Positions 1-11,054 are shown, counted from the stretch's first letter. The stretch: 64,000 nt of DNA from G963677085 sp963677085 (GCA_963677085.2 CAXXFH010000004.1:1116001-1180000); one strand, 5' to 3'. The notes: generated by a model not told the origin, from the letters alone. Numbers and translations: made by a program.

Positions 1-807
1 ACTTCCATCGACTGGTCGGTCCGCATCGGCACGTAATCGATCTGGTGCATCCGGCAACCTCGCTTCAGGCGATAGAGGTACTGGTTGAACTCCTCCAGAT
101 AGGCTTTGCGCAGTGCGCGAGGTTCGACTAAAACTGTAGGCAACTGCTCCAGCCCCTTGAACATGGTCGTTCGCTGAAACGGGAAATCCAACTCGGCCGG
201 ATCGAGTACGTGCATCAGGATCACGTCCTGGCGCCGATGCCGAAAGTGCTTCAGCCCGGTCAGCATCGTATCGACGTCGTCGAACAAGTCACTTAGAACG
301 ATGACGATTCCTCGCTTTTTGAATCGCTCGGCCAGTTCGTGAAAGATCGGGCCGATCGACGTCTTTCGCTCTGCCGATGTTTCCTCCAACACCTGAATCA
401 CCTGCCCCAAATGCGAAGGGCTGCTGCTGGGTCGAATCAACGCCCGAAGTTCGCTATCGAACGTGGCCAGCCCCACGCTATCCTGCTGATGAAGAATCAA
501 GTAGGCCAACGACGCCGCGAGGCATTGAGCGTACTCAAACTTCGACATGGCCGCCTCGTCGCTCCGATACTGCATGCTCTCGCTGCTGTCCAGGAGCAAA
601 TAGCAAACCAGATTGGTCTCTTCTTCGAACTGCTTGAGGTGGTATTTGTCGCTACGGCCGAAGACCTTCCAGTCGAGATAGCGCAAGTCGTCGCCGGGCA
701 CGTACTCGCGGTGCTCAGCAAACTCGATGGAGAAGCCGTGAAACGGACTACGGTGCACGCCCGAGACGTAACCTTCGACGATCCGCCGGGCGCGGAGCCG
801 AAGCCCC

Positions 808-1869
<1,062 letters not shown>

Positions 1870-1924
1870 GGGAGGGGCTAGGGGCTAGGGACTGGGGGTT
1901 GGGAACTGGAAAAAGGGAAACGGG
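1870..1924 (-). repeat. C-family phrase repeat between two genes
   Basis: Read on the minus strand this is a pyrimidine-rich string of near-copies of CCCTAGCCCC and AGTCCC, preceded by TTTCCCTTTTTCC. It encodes the last residues of the upstream PQQ protein, supplies its TAG stop, and continues to the start codon of moxR. It is one of the clearest repeats that span stop to start. Confidence 0.75.
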
Positions 1925-4121
1925 GAATTCCGGCGACAGCCGCCGTTCGCGGCTTCGCACCCTCGGCACTATTCGCACCGCGCCAACTAAGCTTCGGCAT
2001 CGGTTCCGCCTGCTCGGGCGTCTCTCCCGCCAAAAGGCTCATCGCAATCAATTCCGTCTCGGTGGCGATCAACAGCCGCCCTTGTGCAACCAGCAGATTT
2101 CCGCCCGACACACCCCGGGCGGCCAGATCGATACTTTTGACCGGCTGGGCCGTTTGTTGGTCGAATACATACACTTTTTCACGGGTAGGCCACAAGACAT
2201 GATTGCCGGCCAGAATACCGCGGCCAAAGCCGGCCCCCTGCTTTGCATCGGGCCAAACGTGGGCAATTTGCCCGCGGCGTTCTCCATCTAACTCGATCCA
2301 ATAAAGCCGCTCACCGCCTGCGATCAGATGGCGCTGGGTAGTGCCCAGCAAGTGCAACGCGTCGGCCACTTCTTCGCCGGTATGCCATAGGATCTGGCCC
2401 GTCGATGCGTCGAAGGAGAAAATCCGCGGACTGTCGGCCGGGGCCACCAGCAACGTGCCACAATGATAGACACACGGATTGGCGCTGCGGTACCAATGTG
2501 GGGCCAAACGACGCACGTCGCCACGCCGCGTTCGTGGGTAAAGGCTCACCCAACGCAACCGGCCGTCGTGTGTCGACAACGCGGCCACGGCGCCCAGATT
2601 GGTGTTGTAATACAGCGTATCACCGCTTCGGGTAAGCAGTTGCCGAGCCGAATGCGAAACCACCCCTGTCCCAGGCGTTTCCGCACCACAAATGAACCGC
2701 CGCCATCGTTGCTTTCCCGTTTGGGCATCGAAACAGGCCACGTAGGCCTGCGGTCGGACATCGTGCCGGCACATGCCCACGTAGATACACGATCCGTCGA
2801 CAACCGGCGATCCCTCAAAGGCCCAACCCACTTCCGGCTCGACTTTCCACACCAAGCGGCCCTCGGCCGTCAGGTCGAGGCACAGCAAAAAGTCGCCACT
2901 GTCGCTGACCGTCATATCGCCTACCAAGGCGGCTGGGATCTGTGCCGACGCGGTGCCCATTCGTACGTATAGTCGGCCACCGAAAACCGTACAACTTTGC
3001 TGGATTGCTCCCAAGGAAAGGGGATTCTGCGGAAGTGTGTCGCTTAAGTCAAGCAACTGCCTGCGATAAATCGTCGGCCCATCTTCTCCCCACGCCGGCG
3101 AGCCGTCGGCCAGCCTAAAGGCAAAAACCTCGCGGGAATTCTCCACGAGCACCAGGTCGTCGACCACCGCCGGATGGAAGCCGGGCGCGGCCGCCGCTGC
3201 ACCACCTAACGACTGCAACGACGAACGCCAAGCCACCGTGCCGACGTCGATCAATCGACCGGCCGTGCGATTACGCTGAAACGACCCGGCAAACGTCGGC
3301 CAATCGTCGTCGGGTTTCTCCGCCGGCCATTTCTCGGCCGAGGACAACAACTGCCGCAGGGCCTCAACGTAGTTGACTTCCCGACCACCGAATCGACCTC
3401 GGGCGTCCGGATGAAGCCGTGCAAACTCTTTCAACTCGTCGGCGGCCCGTTCGAACGATCCTTCGAGAATCGAAGCCAGCACCAGTCGGGCACGAACCGC
3501 GGCCAGATCGCGGTCCGAATCGGGATAGCCCGGCCACGTGCGAGGAACATCGACCGGAGCGTTGCTGGGAACCATCCGCTGCCAATACCAACGAGCCGTG
3601 GTCGGGTCGGCTGCCTCTAAGGCCATTTCTCCCAAGACCATCAGGGCGTCGTCACCATAGCTGCTGGCGAAAGCCTCGTCGACAATTCGCCGCAACAGAC
3701 GGCGGTCACGCTTCGCAACGCCTTCTTCGAACCAGCCGCGGGCCATCGGATCGACCCGACGCCGAAAGAGTTCGAGCGCCTCAGGCGGAAGGTTGGCCAA
3801 CTGTAGATTGACAAAGTCGCGCACACCCACAAAACGATGATCGGTGACGCCCAGCAGTTTGTCGTCGGCCGTTTCCACCACGCGTTGCAATGTGTCGATC
3901 GCCTCGCTCCACTGGCCATCGGCCACGTAGGCCTTTGCCCGTTCCAAGTTGGCCAACACGGTGCTGTCCGCCCGATCGAGCACCACCGTGTCGTCCAGTT
4001 CGAACTCGGTCTCCGGCAGCCCGAGCAGCTGCGCGCAGGCCGAACCGGCCCTGGCAACAACCATCGCCAGGACAAACCCAATCGCCAAGCAAAGCAGGAT
4101 GTTTTTGGTGGAACGAACCAT
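1878..4121 (-). CDS. PQQ-like beta-propeller protein, exported
   Basis: This protein has 747 residues from the ATG at 4121 (MVRSTKN), chosen because it opens a signal peptide (ILLCLAIGFVLAMVVARAGS). A longer frame to 4343 exists but starts with non-secretory sequence. Residues ~30-260 look like an alpha-helical, TPR-like region (repeated ERAKAYVADGQW-type helices). Residues ~290-740 carry PQQ/outer-membrane-assembly-like propeller repeats such as AYVACFDAQTGKQRWRR and IFSFDASTGQILWHTG. This architecture is common in planctomycetes and its function is unknown; it is likely periplasmic or surface-associated. The last ~14 residues (RFPFSSSQPPVPSP) are encoded by an intergenic phrase repeat, so the original C-terminus may have been replaced. 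Confidence 0.88.
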   Translation of the reverse strand: MVRSTKNILLCLAIGFVLAMVVARAGSACAQLLGLPETEFELDDTVVLDRADSTVLANLERAKAYVADGQWSEAIDTLQRVVETADDKLLGVTDHRFVGVRDFVNLQLANLPPEALELFRRRVDPMARGWFEEGVAKRDRRLLRRIVDEAFASSYGDDALMVLGEMALEAADPTTARWYWQRMVPSNAPVDVPRTWPGYPDSDRDLAAVRARLVLASILEGSFERAADELKEFARLHPDARGRFGGREVNYVEALRQLLSSAEKWPAEKPDDDWPTFAGSFQRNRTAGRLIDVGTVAWRSSLQSLGGAAAAAPGFHPAVVDDLVLVENSREVFAFRLADGSPAWGEDGPTIYRRQLLDLSDTLPQNPLSLGAIQQSCTVFGGRLYVRMGTASAQIPAALVGDMTVSDSGDFLLCLDLTAEGRLVWKVEPEVGWAFEGSPVVDGSCIYVGMCRHDVRPQAYVACFDAQTGKQRWRRFICGAETPGTGVVSHSARQLLTRSGDTLYYNTNLGAVAALSTHDGRLRWVSLYPRTRRGDVRRLAPHWYRSANPCVYHCGTLLVAPADSPRIFSFDASTGQILWHTGEEVADALHLLGTTQRHLIAGGERLYWIELDGERRGQIAHVWPDAKQGAGFGRGILAGNHVLWPTREKVYVFDQQTAQPVKSIDLAARGVSGGNLLVAQGRLLIATETELIAMSLLAGETPEQAEPMPKLSWRGANSAEGAKPRTAAVAGIPRFPFSSSQPPVPSP

Positions 4122-4245
4122 AGAAAACGGAAAGCTGACTATTTCGGTCGGCCTCCGGCGCCTTGTCAACTTCTTGGTGTTGTCGGGTGCGTGCTTTGCA
4201 CGCATGCGTAAAGCTAGTGCTTCGCCAATCTCGGAATATCGGGTT

Positions 4246-4324
4246 GGGTGGCACTGCCGGCTTGTCCAGCAGTGTACCCTTCGACCACACCCGATCACTG
4301 CTGGACAAGCCAGCAGTGGCACCC
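4246..4324. repeat. E-family inverted repeat element
   Basis: Two 29-base arms (4246-4274 and 4296-4324) are inverted copies with two mismatches. They begin GGGTGGCACTGCCGGC and end GCAGTGGCACCC, with a 21-base loop. It is a variant of the element bounded by GGGTGCCA/TGGCACCC seen elsewhere in this window. It lies upstream of the PQQ gene. Confidence 0.8.
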
Positions 4325-4601
4325 TAACTCCTAACCTTGACACAGCGCACTAGTGCCACAGAACTTAAGTATAAGTCCAGCCGCAAGTTGGGGGAAGCGG
4401 GCCACGGGACGAGTCAACAACGAGAGCGATCGTTCGACGCGAGCAGGCACACACCAACTGACCAACGGGGCGACCAACTCAGAAAACGCTGCAATGCCAC
4501 GCAGCAAGCTCGATGACGAAACACGGCCAAGTAGAGCGGCAACGGTTTGCCGTTTGTCGCGAAAGGGCCACCTAGCCTGTAACGACGAGACAACCCCCGG
4601 T
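4325..4601. other. Intergenic region, no gene seen
   Basis: This stretch lies between the E element and the stop of the PEP-CTERM gene. Its open frames look like chance. I see no RNA gene or clear terminator. Confidence 0.5.
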
Positions 4602-5291
4602 TCAGAAAACCCGTCGTCCAAATACAAACAGGCTCATCAAGCCCAAGACGAGCAGCGTCGCGGTAGCCGGCTCGGGGACAACGACGAGACTGGCGTCGTC
4701 ATACGAAATCGACCCTCCCCAGTCGTTCGCAGAAAAATTCATTTCCACGCGCACGTACGCTGCTCCGGCAGGGGCCGTCTCCACGCCTGCCAACTTCACC
4801 CATTGGGTGTCGGGATCGACGGTCGGCACCCAATCGTCGACCGTGACATCACTAATATAGTCGCCCCAGATATCGGACGATTCCGAAAAGATCATCTTCA
4901 GTTGGACGTTGCGATTACGAAAAACATCGCCGCCCGACGTATCGCCACTGTACACAAAGACCGAAGCCTCGTATTGCTGGCCGGGCGTTATGGCCACGTC
5001 CTGAAACAGCGCCCAACCGGTCGAAGTCCATTGACGAACCGCGCGGTTTCCTGAGCGAATGGCGTAATTGGCATCGTCGCTCGCGTCGTAGTAGTTGCCG
5101 TCGGTGGTCGCCTCCGCATACCAGACGCTCCAATCGGCGATCTTTCCCAGGTCACCGCTGCCGCTGATGTCGCCCCCGGCGTTGTCGTTCTCGAAACCAG
5201 GATTGCTCAATAGATTGGCTTCGGCAGGAACCGCGCAGCAAACCAACGCGATCGCCGCCGCAAGCACCACCACGGAGAATTTTTTGTTCAT
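4602..5291 (-). CDS. PEP-CTERM sorting domain protein (CBM-like jelly roll)
   Basis: Start ATG at 5291 (MNKKFSVVV) is preceded by GAGGAG seven bases upstream; the longer frame begins with a poor TTG. The 229-residue protein has a signal peptide (VVVLAAAIALVCCAVPAEA). The mature part opens NLLSNPGFEND, as in carbohydrate-binding CBM4/9-type jelly-roll domains. The C-terminal sorting tag is VPEP, then a hydrophobic helix (TATLLVLGLMSLFVFG) and basic RR. PEP-CTERM proteins are processed by exosortase and delivered to the surface or extracellular matrix. No exosortase gene is in the window. The exact ligand is unknown. Confidence 0.9.
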   Translation of the reverse strand: MNKKFSVVVLAAAIALVCCAVPAEANLLSNPGFENDNAGGDISGSGDLGKIADWSVWYAEATTDGNYYDASDDANYAIRSGNRAVRQWTSTGWALFQDVAITPGQQYEASVFVYSGDTSGGDVFRNRNVQLKMIFSESSDIWGDYISDVTVDDWVPTVDPDTQWVKLAGVETAPAGAAYVRVEMNFSANDWGGSISYDDASLVVVPEPATATLLVLGLMSLFVFGRRVF

Positions 5292-5535
5292 CGCCCAGCT
5301 CCTCAGAAACCGCTTCAAACCCGAGGACGAGGTTGTTCGTTCCGCGGACGGGCGAACACCTCGCCGGGTTTCGAAACCGCATTGAGACTATCTACCTTCG
5401 CATCTTTACTTTAACAGCAGATTCGTTTATTTCAACAGTTTTTGCGGAATAGGCCAGCATAAAGCATCCGCCCCCCCTCCCAGAGGCATCGCCACTGCGG
5501 GTTGCCACTGGAGCGAGTCGCCCGTGGGGCCGGCC

Positions 5536-6657
5536 TTAGCGCCGGGCCGACCGCGCCCGGGAAAAGACGTAATTGACCACGTCCCAGATTTCCTCCGGTT
5601 CGAGTACGCCGCTGCTGCCGGGCGCCGGGCCGCCGGCCGGCATGGGCGTACCCTTGATGCCGCAGTAGGCCCGCCAGTAGATGTCTTCTGGCCGTGAACC
5701 ACCACGGAAGATGCCCTCGGTGAAATCCCGGGGACGCAACCGCTGTATCGGCAACGTAAAAAATTGTGCCAAGCGTTTGGTCTGTTCCGGCGTGGCTCCC
5801 TTCTTCGGCTGATTCCAGATGTCGTACAACTCGTCGGCCTGTTCGCCGTCGCCACGTCCTTCCGGCCCATGGCACAAAACGCATTGTGCCTGCTTGCTCA
5901 CGTACAAGTCGTGGCCGCGCCCAATCGAAGCCATTTTCTCCTCGTGCGTGGCGTATGCCGGTCGCGGCGGCGGAACGACGACTGCCTGCTGAGCTTCGGC
6001 CCAGTAGTTGGCCGTCGGCAACACGGCATCTTCCATTACTTCGTCCACGTCGACCGGGTATTCGTCCTCGTCGACGACGAGGCTCAACAGGTAGAGTTCC
6101 GTTTCGCCGCGAAGGCTCAGATACTGGACGTACTCGACCAGGGCGTCGATTTCTTCGTCCGACAATCGATCGAACGACGGCATGGCCGTACCCGCGATGC
6201 CGCGGCGGATAATCCGATCGAGGTCTTCCCACGCCGGCTTGGCCCCGCCGGCGGTCGACGTGTACTTATAGACACCCTTGCGGAAATCGCGAGGGTAGGG
6301 GTTTTGCAGCGCGGCGGTGGGTCCTGCGCCGTCGCCCGAGACTCCGTGGCAGGTAACGCAGTGTTGGCGATAGAGGCCAAACTGCCGGCCTTCGACGTCA
6401 CTATAGACCGGCCCGGCCGCTTGCTTCAGCAGCGAAAGGTTCAGATCAACGCCAGGCGGAACCTTCGGTTCGTCCGGCGTGCCGAAAAGCTCTTCAAGCG
6501 TGCCCTCGATCGCCTCGCACTGCGTAGGGCTGATCTCGGCCGGATCGCGTCCTTCGGTATTCAACACGAACTGCGGCGGCTGATACGCACAACCGGCGGC
6601 CAGCAGCAGAAAACCGGCCCAAACCCAGCGGCCAAACGGAAACGAAGAGGCAACCAT
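5536..6657 (-). CDS. Diheme cytochrome c lipoprotein
   Basis: The 373-residue protein starts at the ATG at 6657 (MVASSFPFG), which places a lipobox (LLLAAGC) at the end of a short signal peptide. A longer frame to 6759 exists but reads through the phrase repeat upstream. Two CxxCH sites are seen (HCVTCHG and QCVLCHG), each in a cytochrome c domain with a distal Met-containing motif (GTAMPSF, GTPMPAG). It is the last gene of the bc-type respiratory operon, so it is probably a membrane-anchored electron carrier taking electrons from the complex towards a terminal oxidase. The oxidase is not in the window. Confidence 0.92.
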   Translation of the reverse strand: MVASSFPFGRWVWAGFLLLAAGCAYQPPQFVLNTEGRDPAEISPTQCEAIEGTLEELFGTPDEPKVPPGVDLNLSLLKQAAGPVYSDVEGRQFGLYRQHCVTCHGVSGDGAGPTAALQNPYPRDFRKGVYKYTSTAGGAKPAWEDLDRIIRRGIAGTAMPSFDRLSDEEIDALVEYVQYLSLRGETELYLLSLVVDEDEYPVDVDEVMEDAVLPTANYWAEAQQAVVVPPPRPAYATHEEKMASIGRGHDLYVSKQAQCVLCHGPEGRGDGEQADELYDIWNQPKKGATPEQTKRLAQFFTLPIQRLRPRDFTEGIFRGGSRPEDIYWRAYCGIKGTPMPAGGPAPGSSGVLEPEEIWDVVNYVFSRARSARR

Positions 6658-6771
6658 GAAGTGCATGAAAGGCATGAAGGAAGTAAGGGTGCAATGAGGA
6701 AAAAGGGAAAAGGGAAAAGAAGCTGCCACAAGTATTTTTCCCTCTTCCCCGTTTTCCATTTTTCCTTCTTA
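6658..6771 (-). repeat. M-type purine/pyrimidine phrase inverted repeat
   Basis: On the minus strand a G/A-rich arm (GGAAAAATGGAAAACGGGG) is followed by a T/C-rich arm (TTTTCCCTTTTCCCTTTTTCC) that can pair with it. Next comes a third phrase, CTTCATGCC TTTCATGCA CTTCATGG, leading into the start codon of the cytochrome lipoprotein. Confidence 0.65.
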
Positions 6772-6845
6772 CACGAAGAAGTCAGGGAATATTCAAACTC
6801 ACATCCCTCTACTTCAGATGGCTGAGTAGTCGCTTTCTTCGATAA

Positions 6846-7649
6846 TTAGACGTCAAACAATTCCGGCGCGAGCCGTATCGTTCCCAGGTCGTTTGCTCCC
6901 GGCTTGATTTCCATCTCGAAACGCCCCTTCGGCCAAGTCGACGTCTCCAGGTAGTCGGTCCGCTCGTGCCAGACTTGAAACTCCAGCTCGCCCACGGGAA
7001 GCTTCGGGATACGAAACGTCCCGTCGGCCTGCGAGATGGCCACGTAAGGGTTGTCTCGCGGCAACACGAAGGCCAACTCCCAAGGATGGTAGTTACACCG
7101 GATCGGCACCGGCACGTTCTGCTTGCGACGAAACCGATGCGTAGCGTCCCCGCCCACGGGCAACACGATATTGGCCGGAACGTCGCCCAAGGGCGAAAAT
7201 GCCACGTTCTGCGCCACCGGATCGGAATTCACAATGTAAAATTCCTGCTTCTCGTACCAGATCCACATGCCATGGGGCATAAAGATGCAGTCGCGGTTGT
7301 CCAGTAGAACCTGCTTGGGGATCGACTTCTCCAGTTCCGGGCAAACGTCGACCTTCCGCGTACGCACATAGACGTACACGTTCATCAGTCCACCGGAGGG
7401 ATCGACCATCAACGACTCGTCACGGATGTCGAACTTGCCGCAGCAGTCGAGGTCTTTATCGACCACCAGTTTTTTGCGCTCGGGCGCCACGCCGTCGTAG
7501 ACGAACCGGCCGACCAGGTCGCCCCAGTCGCCCGACTCCGCATCGGACTCGGCGCCACGGAGAATGGCCGGCATGGCAAACGCCCCGGCACAAGCACCGG
7601 CAGCGGCCGCCGTGCGTCGAACGAATTCGCGTCGGGTGAGGTCAGTCAT
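6846..7649 (-). CDS. Tat-exported cupredoxin-like / carboxypeptidase-regulatory-like protein
   Basis: The start at 7649 (MTDLTRREFVRRTAAAAGA) gives a twin-arginine signal; the protein has 267 residues. The central part (about residues 135-200) resembles a cupredoxin fold with VAQNVAFSP and a CNYHPWE motif. In relatives this motif is usually CxxHPWM, so the axial Met position is Glu here. The C-terminal part (DGTFRIPKLPVGELEFQVWHE) is a carboxypeptidase-regulatory-like beta sandwich. It lies between the multiheme cytochrome and the cytochrome lipoprotein of the bc-type operon, so a role in periplasmic electron transfer or assembly of the complex is plausible. Copper binding is inferred only. 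Confidence 0.8.
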   Translation of the reverse strand: MTDLTRREFVRRTAAAAGACAGAFAMPAILRGAESDAESGDWGDLVGRFVYDGVAPERKKLVVDKDLDCCGKFDIRDESLMVDPSGGLMNVYVYVRTRKVDVCPELEKSIPKQVLLDNRDCIFMPHGMWIWYEKQEFYIVNSDPVAQNVAFSPLGDVPANIVLPVGGDATHRFRRKQNVPVPIRCNYHPWELAFVLPRDNPYVAISQADGTFRIPKLPVGELEFQVWHERTDYLETSTWPKGRFEMEIKPGANDLGTIRLAPELFDV

Positions 7650-7667
7650 ACAGAACACTCTCAATAC

Positions 7668-7725
7668 AAAGCCGCGACCGGTGGTCGCGCCGACGGCCGA
7701 TCGCACGACCACCGGTCGCGGCTTT
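7668..7725. terminator. K-family perfect 20-bp hairpin
   Basis: Arms 7668-7687 and 7706-7725 are perfect inverted copies (AAAGCCGCGACCGGTGGTCG) with an 18-base loop, flanked by A and T runs. It could act as a bidirectional terminator or as an RNA processing/stability hairpin inside the respiratory operon. Related pieces occur at 35102-35145 and 44868-44893. Confidence 0.6.
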
Positions 7726-7733
7726 TTAGTTCG

Positions 7734-10700
7734 TTACTGGTCGTCACGTTCTTTCAGGTACCAACTATAGTTTAACAGCAAATCGGCCACGGCGTCGAGT
7801 TGCTCCAGGCTCGTGCCCGGGAAAAGGCTCGGATCAAGCGGTTTCTCGTCCGGCGGAAAGTTGACCGGCATGCCCGAGTAGGGCAACGAAGCCTGCGGTC
7901 GGGCGAGCCAACGCCGCAGATATTCCGCCCGCAATCGCCCCCCGACACGATCCAACCGCGGCCCCAACGTGGTCGTCGTTGAGTTGCCAGCCACGGAAAT
8001 GCCCGGCGTATAGTCACCAATCAGGTGACATTTCGCGCAGTAGGTTTTCGCGTCGGTCACCGTCCGCAGGGCATCGCGAACCCGGTCGGGCTGCTGTTGG
8101 TCGAGCAGTGCTAAACGTTCGGCCTGCTGCCGCGATCGATCGGCGTAGGGGAACGACGCGCCGGCGACGGCCGCGAAGTAGTCGACCAGTTTGGCCGCCT
8201 CGTCGGACGACACGTTGTAGCGCGGCATGTTCAACACGGCGGCCGGGCGGATGCGTGTGGGAGCCAACAGGTAAGCGTGCAACCAGGCCGGCTCGACCTT
8301 GGCCCCTTCGCCGACCAGTGGTGGCGGCCCCCAACCCCACGCCTCCTGGCCCGGCGGAGTTGTGCCCGAGGCCCGAGCATCTCGCAACACAAACGGATGC
8401 AGCCATCGTGCGAACGCCCCACCGTTGGGTTCGCGCTGTGCGAACAGCCGATCACTCCACACAAGCACGTCGACCCCGCCAGCCGGCCAAACCTGGCCGT
8501 TGATCGCCGCCGGCTGCCACAGCGTGAAACTGTAGAGCAAACGCTCGTTGCCGGCGTCGTCCTCGTCGTCGTCGACCACGAGCAGTTCGCCCTGCTCGCC
8601 CGTCTGCGGCCTGCCGATGACTTCCGCACTGCCGAACCCCTGGCTATCGGTTTGCTGCGAAGCGGCAAGTTGCTCGGGCGAAAAACGCGGTCGCATGAAC
8701 GCGAAATCGTCCAACGGCGCTGGGTCTTCGAATTCCGCCGGGTCGAAATGGAATTGCCAATCCTGCATTCCCAGCGTGTGGCACTGGGCACAAGCGTACT
8801 TGGCCAACACCTGGCGACCGTCGACGATGGCCTGTTGCCGCCTGCCCGGGCTGTAGACGTAGGGTTCCGCCGGTCGCTCGCCGATCAACCCCAGCACAAA
8901 AGTCATCACGGCCTCGCGCTGCGGCGCATCCATGCCGAAACGGCCCATCAGCAGTTGGCTGTTAAACGGCTTGCTTCGCGCCTTTTCAAAATCGAAACTC
9001 CGCGGACCGCGAAGTTTTTGCCAAAGGAAACCCTCGCGACGTTGCTGCTCGATCGCCTGCCGGAAAAACGCTCGATCCTCGGGCGAGTCGTCATTCGGCG
9101 AAGCTTCTTTCGCCGGGGCTTCAGCCGCTTGGGATTGCTGCTGCATGAAGCGATGCACTTGCTCGAATGCCAACAGCGTTTCGCTCTTGCGTCCCCAATC
9201 GGTCAGCGCCGGGCCGATCAGCGGGGCCTCTTCGAAACCGGGAATATCGTGGCACCCGTAGCAGCCTCGTTTGCGAATCGTACAGCGGCCAACGTAGCGA
9301 AGCTTTTTGCCGAGCGACGGCTTGCCGCGCAATTCCAACACGTCGGCGGCAGCATCGGCGGCCATGTCGTCGGCCAGCCCGTCGCGCAAAATGGCTTCGA
9401 CCTGCTCGCCCGGATACGACTTGCCCAAGTACTCGGCCGCCAGCGTGTCGAGATCTGCTTCGCTGACCGACCGCACCGGCGCGAACTGATATAGCCCGGC
9501 CTCGTCGATCAGAAACGCCGCGATGTCGGCCGCCGGATCGGTGAATCGGTCTTTGGCCGTGGGCAGCGGCTCGGGGGTAAGTTGCACATTCGGTTGCATA
9601 GTGCGCGGCGAGTGGCGATGGGGATCGCGAATCCAACTGACCAGCCAGCGTCGTCCTGCCGGATCGGTAAACTTGGCCGCCAGCCGTGTCAGATCGGGTC
9701 CCTGGATACCCTGGCTGTCGGGAAACGCGGCATGCGCGTGGCACGCCAAACAACCCTGGGTAGCGAAAAGCTTCCGCCCTCGCTCGGCCGAAGGCGGTTC
9801 GGTTACCGCCTCGGGCACGGCCACCGGCTCGATCGGTTCGGCCACCGCACGCAAATATTCCACCACCGCGTGAATCTCGACCGCCTCGAATCGCGCGGTT
9901 CGCTTTTTCGTTTCCTCGTCGAGGTGCCGGTGCAGCCCGAAAAACTGCGGCATCCGCGTGCCGGGCAAAAACCGCGTGGGATTGGCGATCCAGTCGACCA
10001 GATAGTCATCGGCAACTCTGGGGCCTAAATCGCGCAGGCTGCTGCCCACCTTGCGCATCGTGCCCGGAAGGTCGTCCTTGGCCAACAAGGCAACCATCCG
10101 CTGGCCGTAAGTCGACAACTCGGGCAACGGTTCGTCGACAAATCGGGCGACCAACTCTCGCCGTGCATCGGCATCGTCGGGATGCTGGGCAAAACTTTTC
10201 GCTACGTCCTGCACGGCCGCCGGCACCGTGGGATTCGCCGCCAGGCTCAACGCGGCCTCGGCATAGTTCGGTTCCAGCCGCAAATCGGGCCCAATGCTGC
10301 GCCCCTCTTGGTCGGTTCCCCGAATCTCGTGGCAACTAAAACAACCATTGAGGCGAATCTGCTCGTAACCGGTTAGAAGCTTCGGCGCCGGCGGCTCCGG
10401 AAAACGGTCGCTCGGCTCCAAATCGGTTACCGCATGATGGCACTGCAAACAGCGGCTCTCGACGAACCGCTCGGGCAACATCGGGAAGTCCCAGTGCGGA
10501 TTGCGCGACCAGCCGTACGCCGTGCGCCACTGCTGCCGCTGGCCGGCGCTGTTCGGCGCGTGCGAGGCCCAGCGAAAATCGGTCGCACTGCCCTGCCCTT
10601 CGTGACAAATCGTGCAACCGAAGCGGCTCATCGGGTGGGGGCTTTGCTCGCCTACGTAAAGACTCAGCCGGGGATGAGGACAATACGGCTCGGGCAACTC

Positions 10701-11054
10701 GCCGCCGCGAAAAGCCGTTTTTTCCGCACCGTCGGGCCACGTTCGGTCGATCCCCTGATGGCACGTCACACAGCGGTCGAATCGTTCGACGCGACGAAAA
10801 TGAAGGTCGCGAGTCAACTCGGGCAACCAAATCTGCTCGACCGCCAAACGGCCGGGCGCCGGTAGCGGCTGTTGCCTCGCCTCGGCCAACTCGGGGAGAA
10901 TCTCTTCGCGGTAGGTCCGTTGATAACGCTTCCACGGCCGGCGCGCATCGGTCACCACCATCCACACCGAAACACCCAACAACGCAACGGCCGCGATCAA
11001 AAAGACCACGTGCAGTCGCTTCAGGTTGTAGTAAGTTTTTTCGGTGGCACGCAT
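7734..11054 (-). CDS. Octaheme-class cytochrome c, membrane-anchored
   Basis: This 1106-residue protein has an N-terminal transmembrane anchor (VVFLIAAVALLGVSVWMVV, about residues 15-33) and a long periplasmic part. I count eight CxxCH sites: CVTCH, CTICH, CLQCH, CFSCH, CLACH, CYGCH, CAQCH and CAKCH. Several sit in repeated cytochrome c domains with GTRMPQF-like Met segments. It follows the two cytochrome b halves and the Rieske protein, in the place where cytochrome c1 or f would be. It is therefore likely the multiheme electron acceptor of an alternative bc complex, as known in planctomycetes and some other phyla. The ATG at 11054 is supported by the anchor. Confidence 0.92.
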   Translation of the reverse strand: MRATEKTYYNLKRLHVVFLIAAVALLGVSVWMVVTDARRPWKRYQRTYREEILPELAEARQQPLPAPGRLAVEQIWLPELTRDLHFRRVERFDRCVTCHQGIDRTWPDGAEKTAFRGGELPEPYCPHPRLSLYVGEQSPHPMSRFGCTICHEGQGSATDFRWASHAPNSAGQRQQWRTAYGWSRNPHWDFPMLPERFVESRCLQCHHAVTDLEPSDRFPEPPAPKLLTGYEQIRLNGCFSCHEIRGTDQEGRSIGPDLRLEPNYAEAALSLAANPTVPAAVQDVAKSFAQHPDDADARRELVARFVDEPLPELSTYGQRMVALLAKDDLPGTMRKVGSSLRDLGPRVADDYLVDWIANPTRFLPGTRMPQFFGLHRHLDEETKKRTARFEAVEIHAVVEYLRAVAEPIEPVAVPEAVTEPPSAERGRKLFATQGCLACHAHAAFPDSQGIQGPDLTRLAAKFTDPAGRRWLVSWIRDPHRHSPRTMQPNVQLTPEPLPTAKDRFTDPAADIAAFLIDEAGLYQFAPVRSVSEADLDTLAAEYLGKSYPGEQVEAILRDGLADDMAADAAADVLELRGKPSLGKKLRYVGRCTIRKRGCYGCHDIPGFEEAPLIGPALTDWGRKSETLLAFEQVHRFMQQQSQAAEAPAKEASPNDDSPEDRAFFRQAIEQQRREGFLWQKLRGPRSFDFEKARSKPFNSQLLMGRFGMDAPQREAVMTFVLGLIGERPAEPYVYSPGRRQQAIVDGRQVLAKYACAQCHTLGMQDWQFHFDPAEFEDPAPLDDFAFMRPRFSPEQLAASQQTDSQGFGSAEVIGRPQTGEQGELLVVDDDEDDAGNERLLYSFTLWQPAAINGQVWPAGGVDVLVWSDRLFAQREPNGGAFARWLHPFVLRDARASGTTPPGQEAWGWGPPPLVGEGAKVEPAWLHAYLLAPTRIRPAAVLNMPRYNVSSDEAAKLVDYFAAVAGASFPYADRSRQQAERLALLDQQQPDRVRDALRTVTDAKTYCAKCHLIGDYTPGISVAGNSTTTTLGPRLDRVGGRLRAEYLRRWLARPQASLPYSGMPVNFPPDEKPLDPSLFPGTSLEQLDAVADLLLNYSWYLKERDDQ

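Noticed and set aside
4122..4343. N-terminal extension of the PQQ protein
   Set aside because: The added residues hide the signal peptide and run through an E element.
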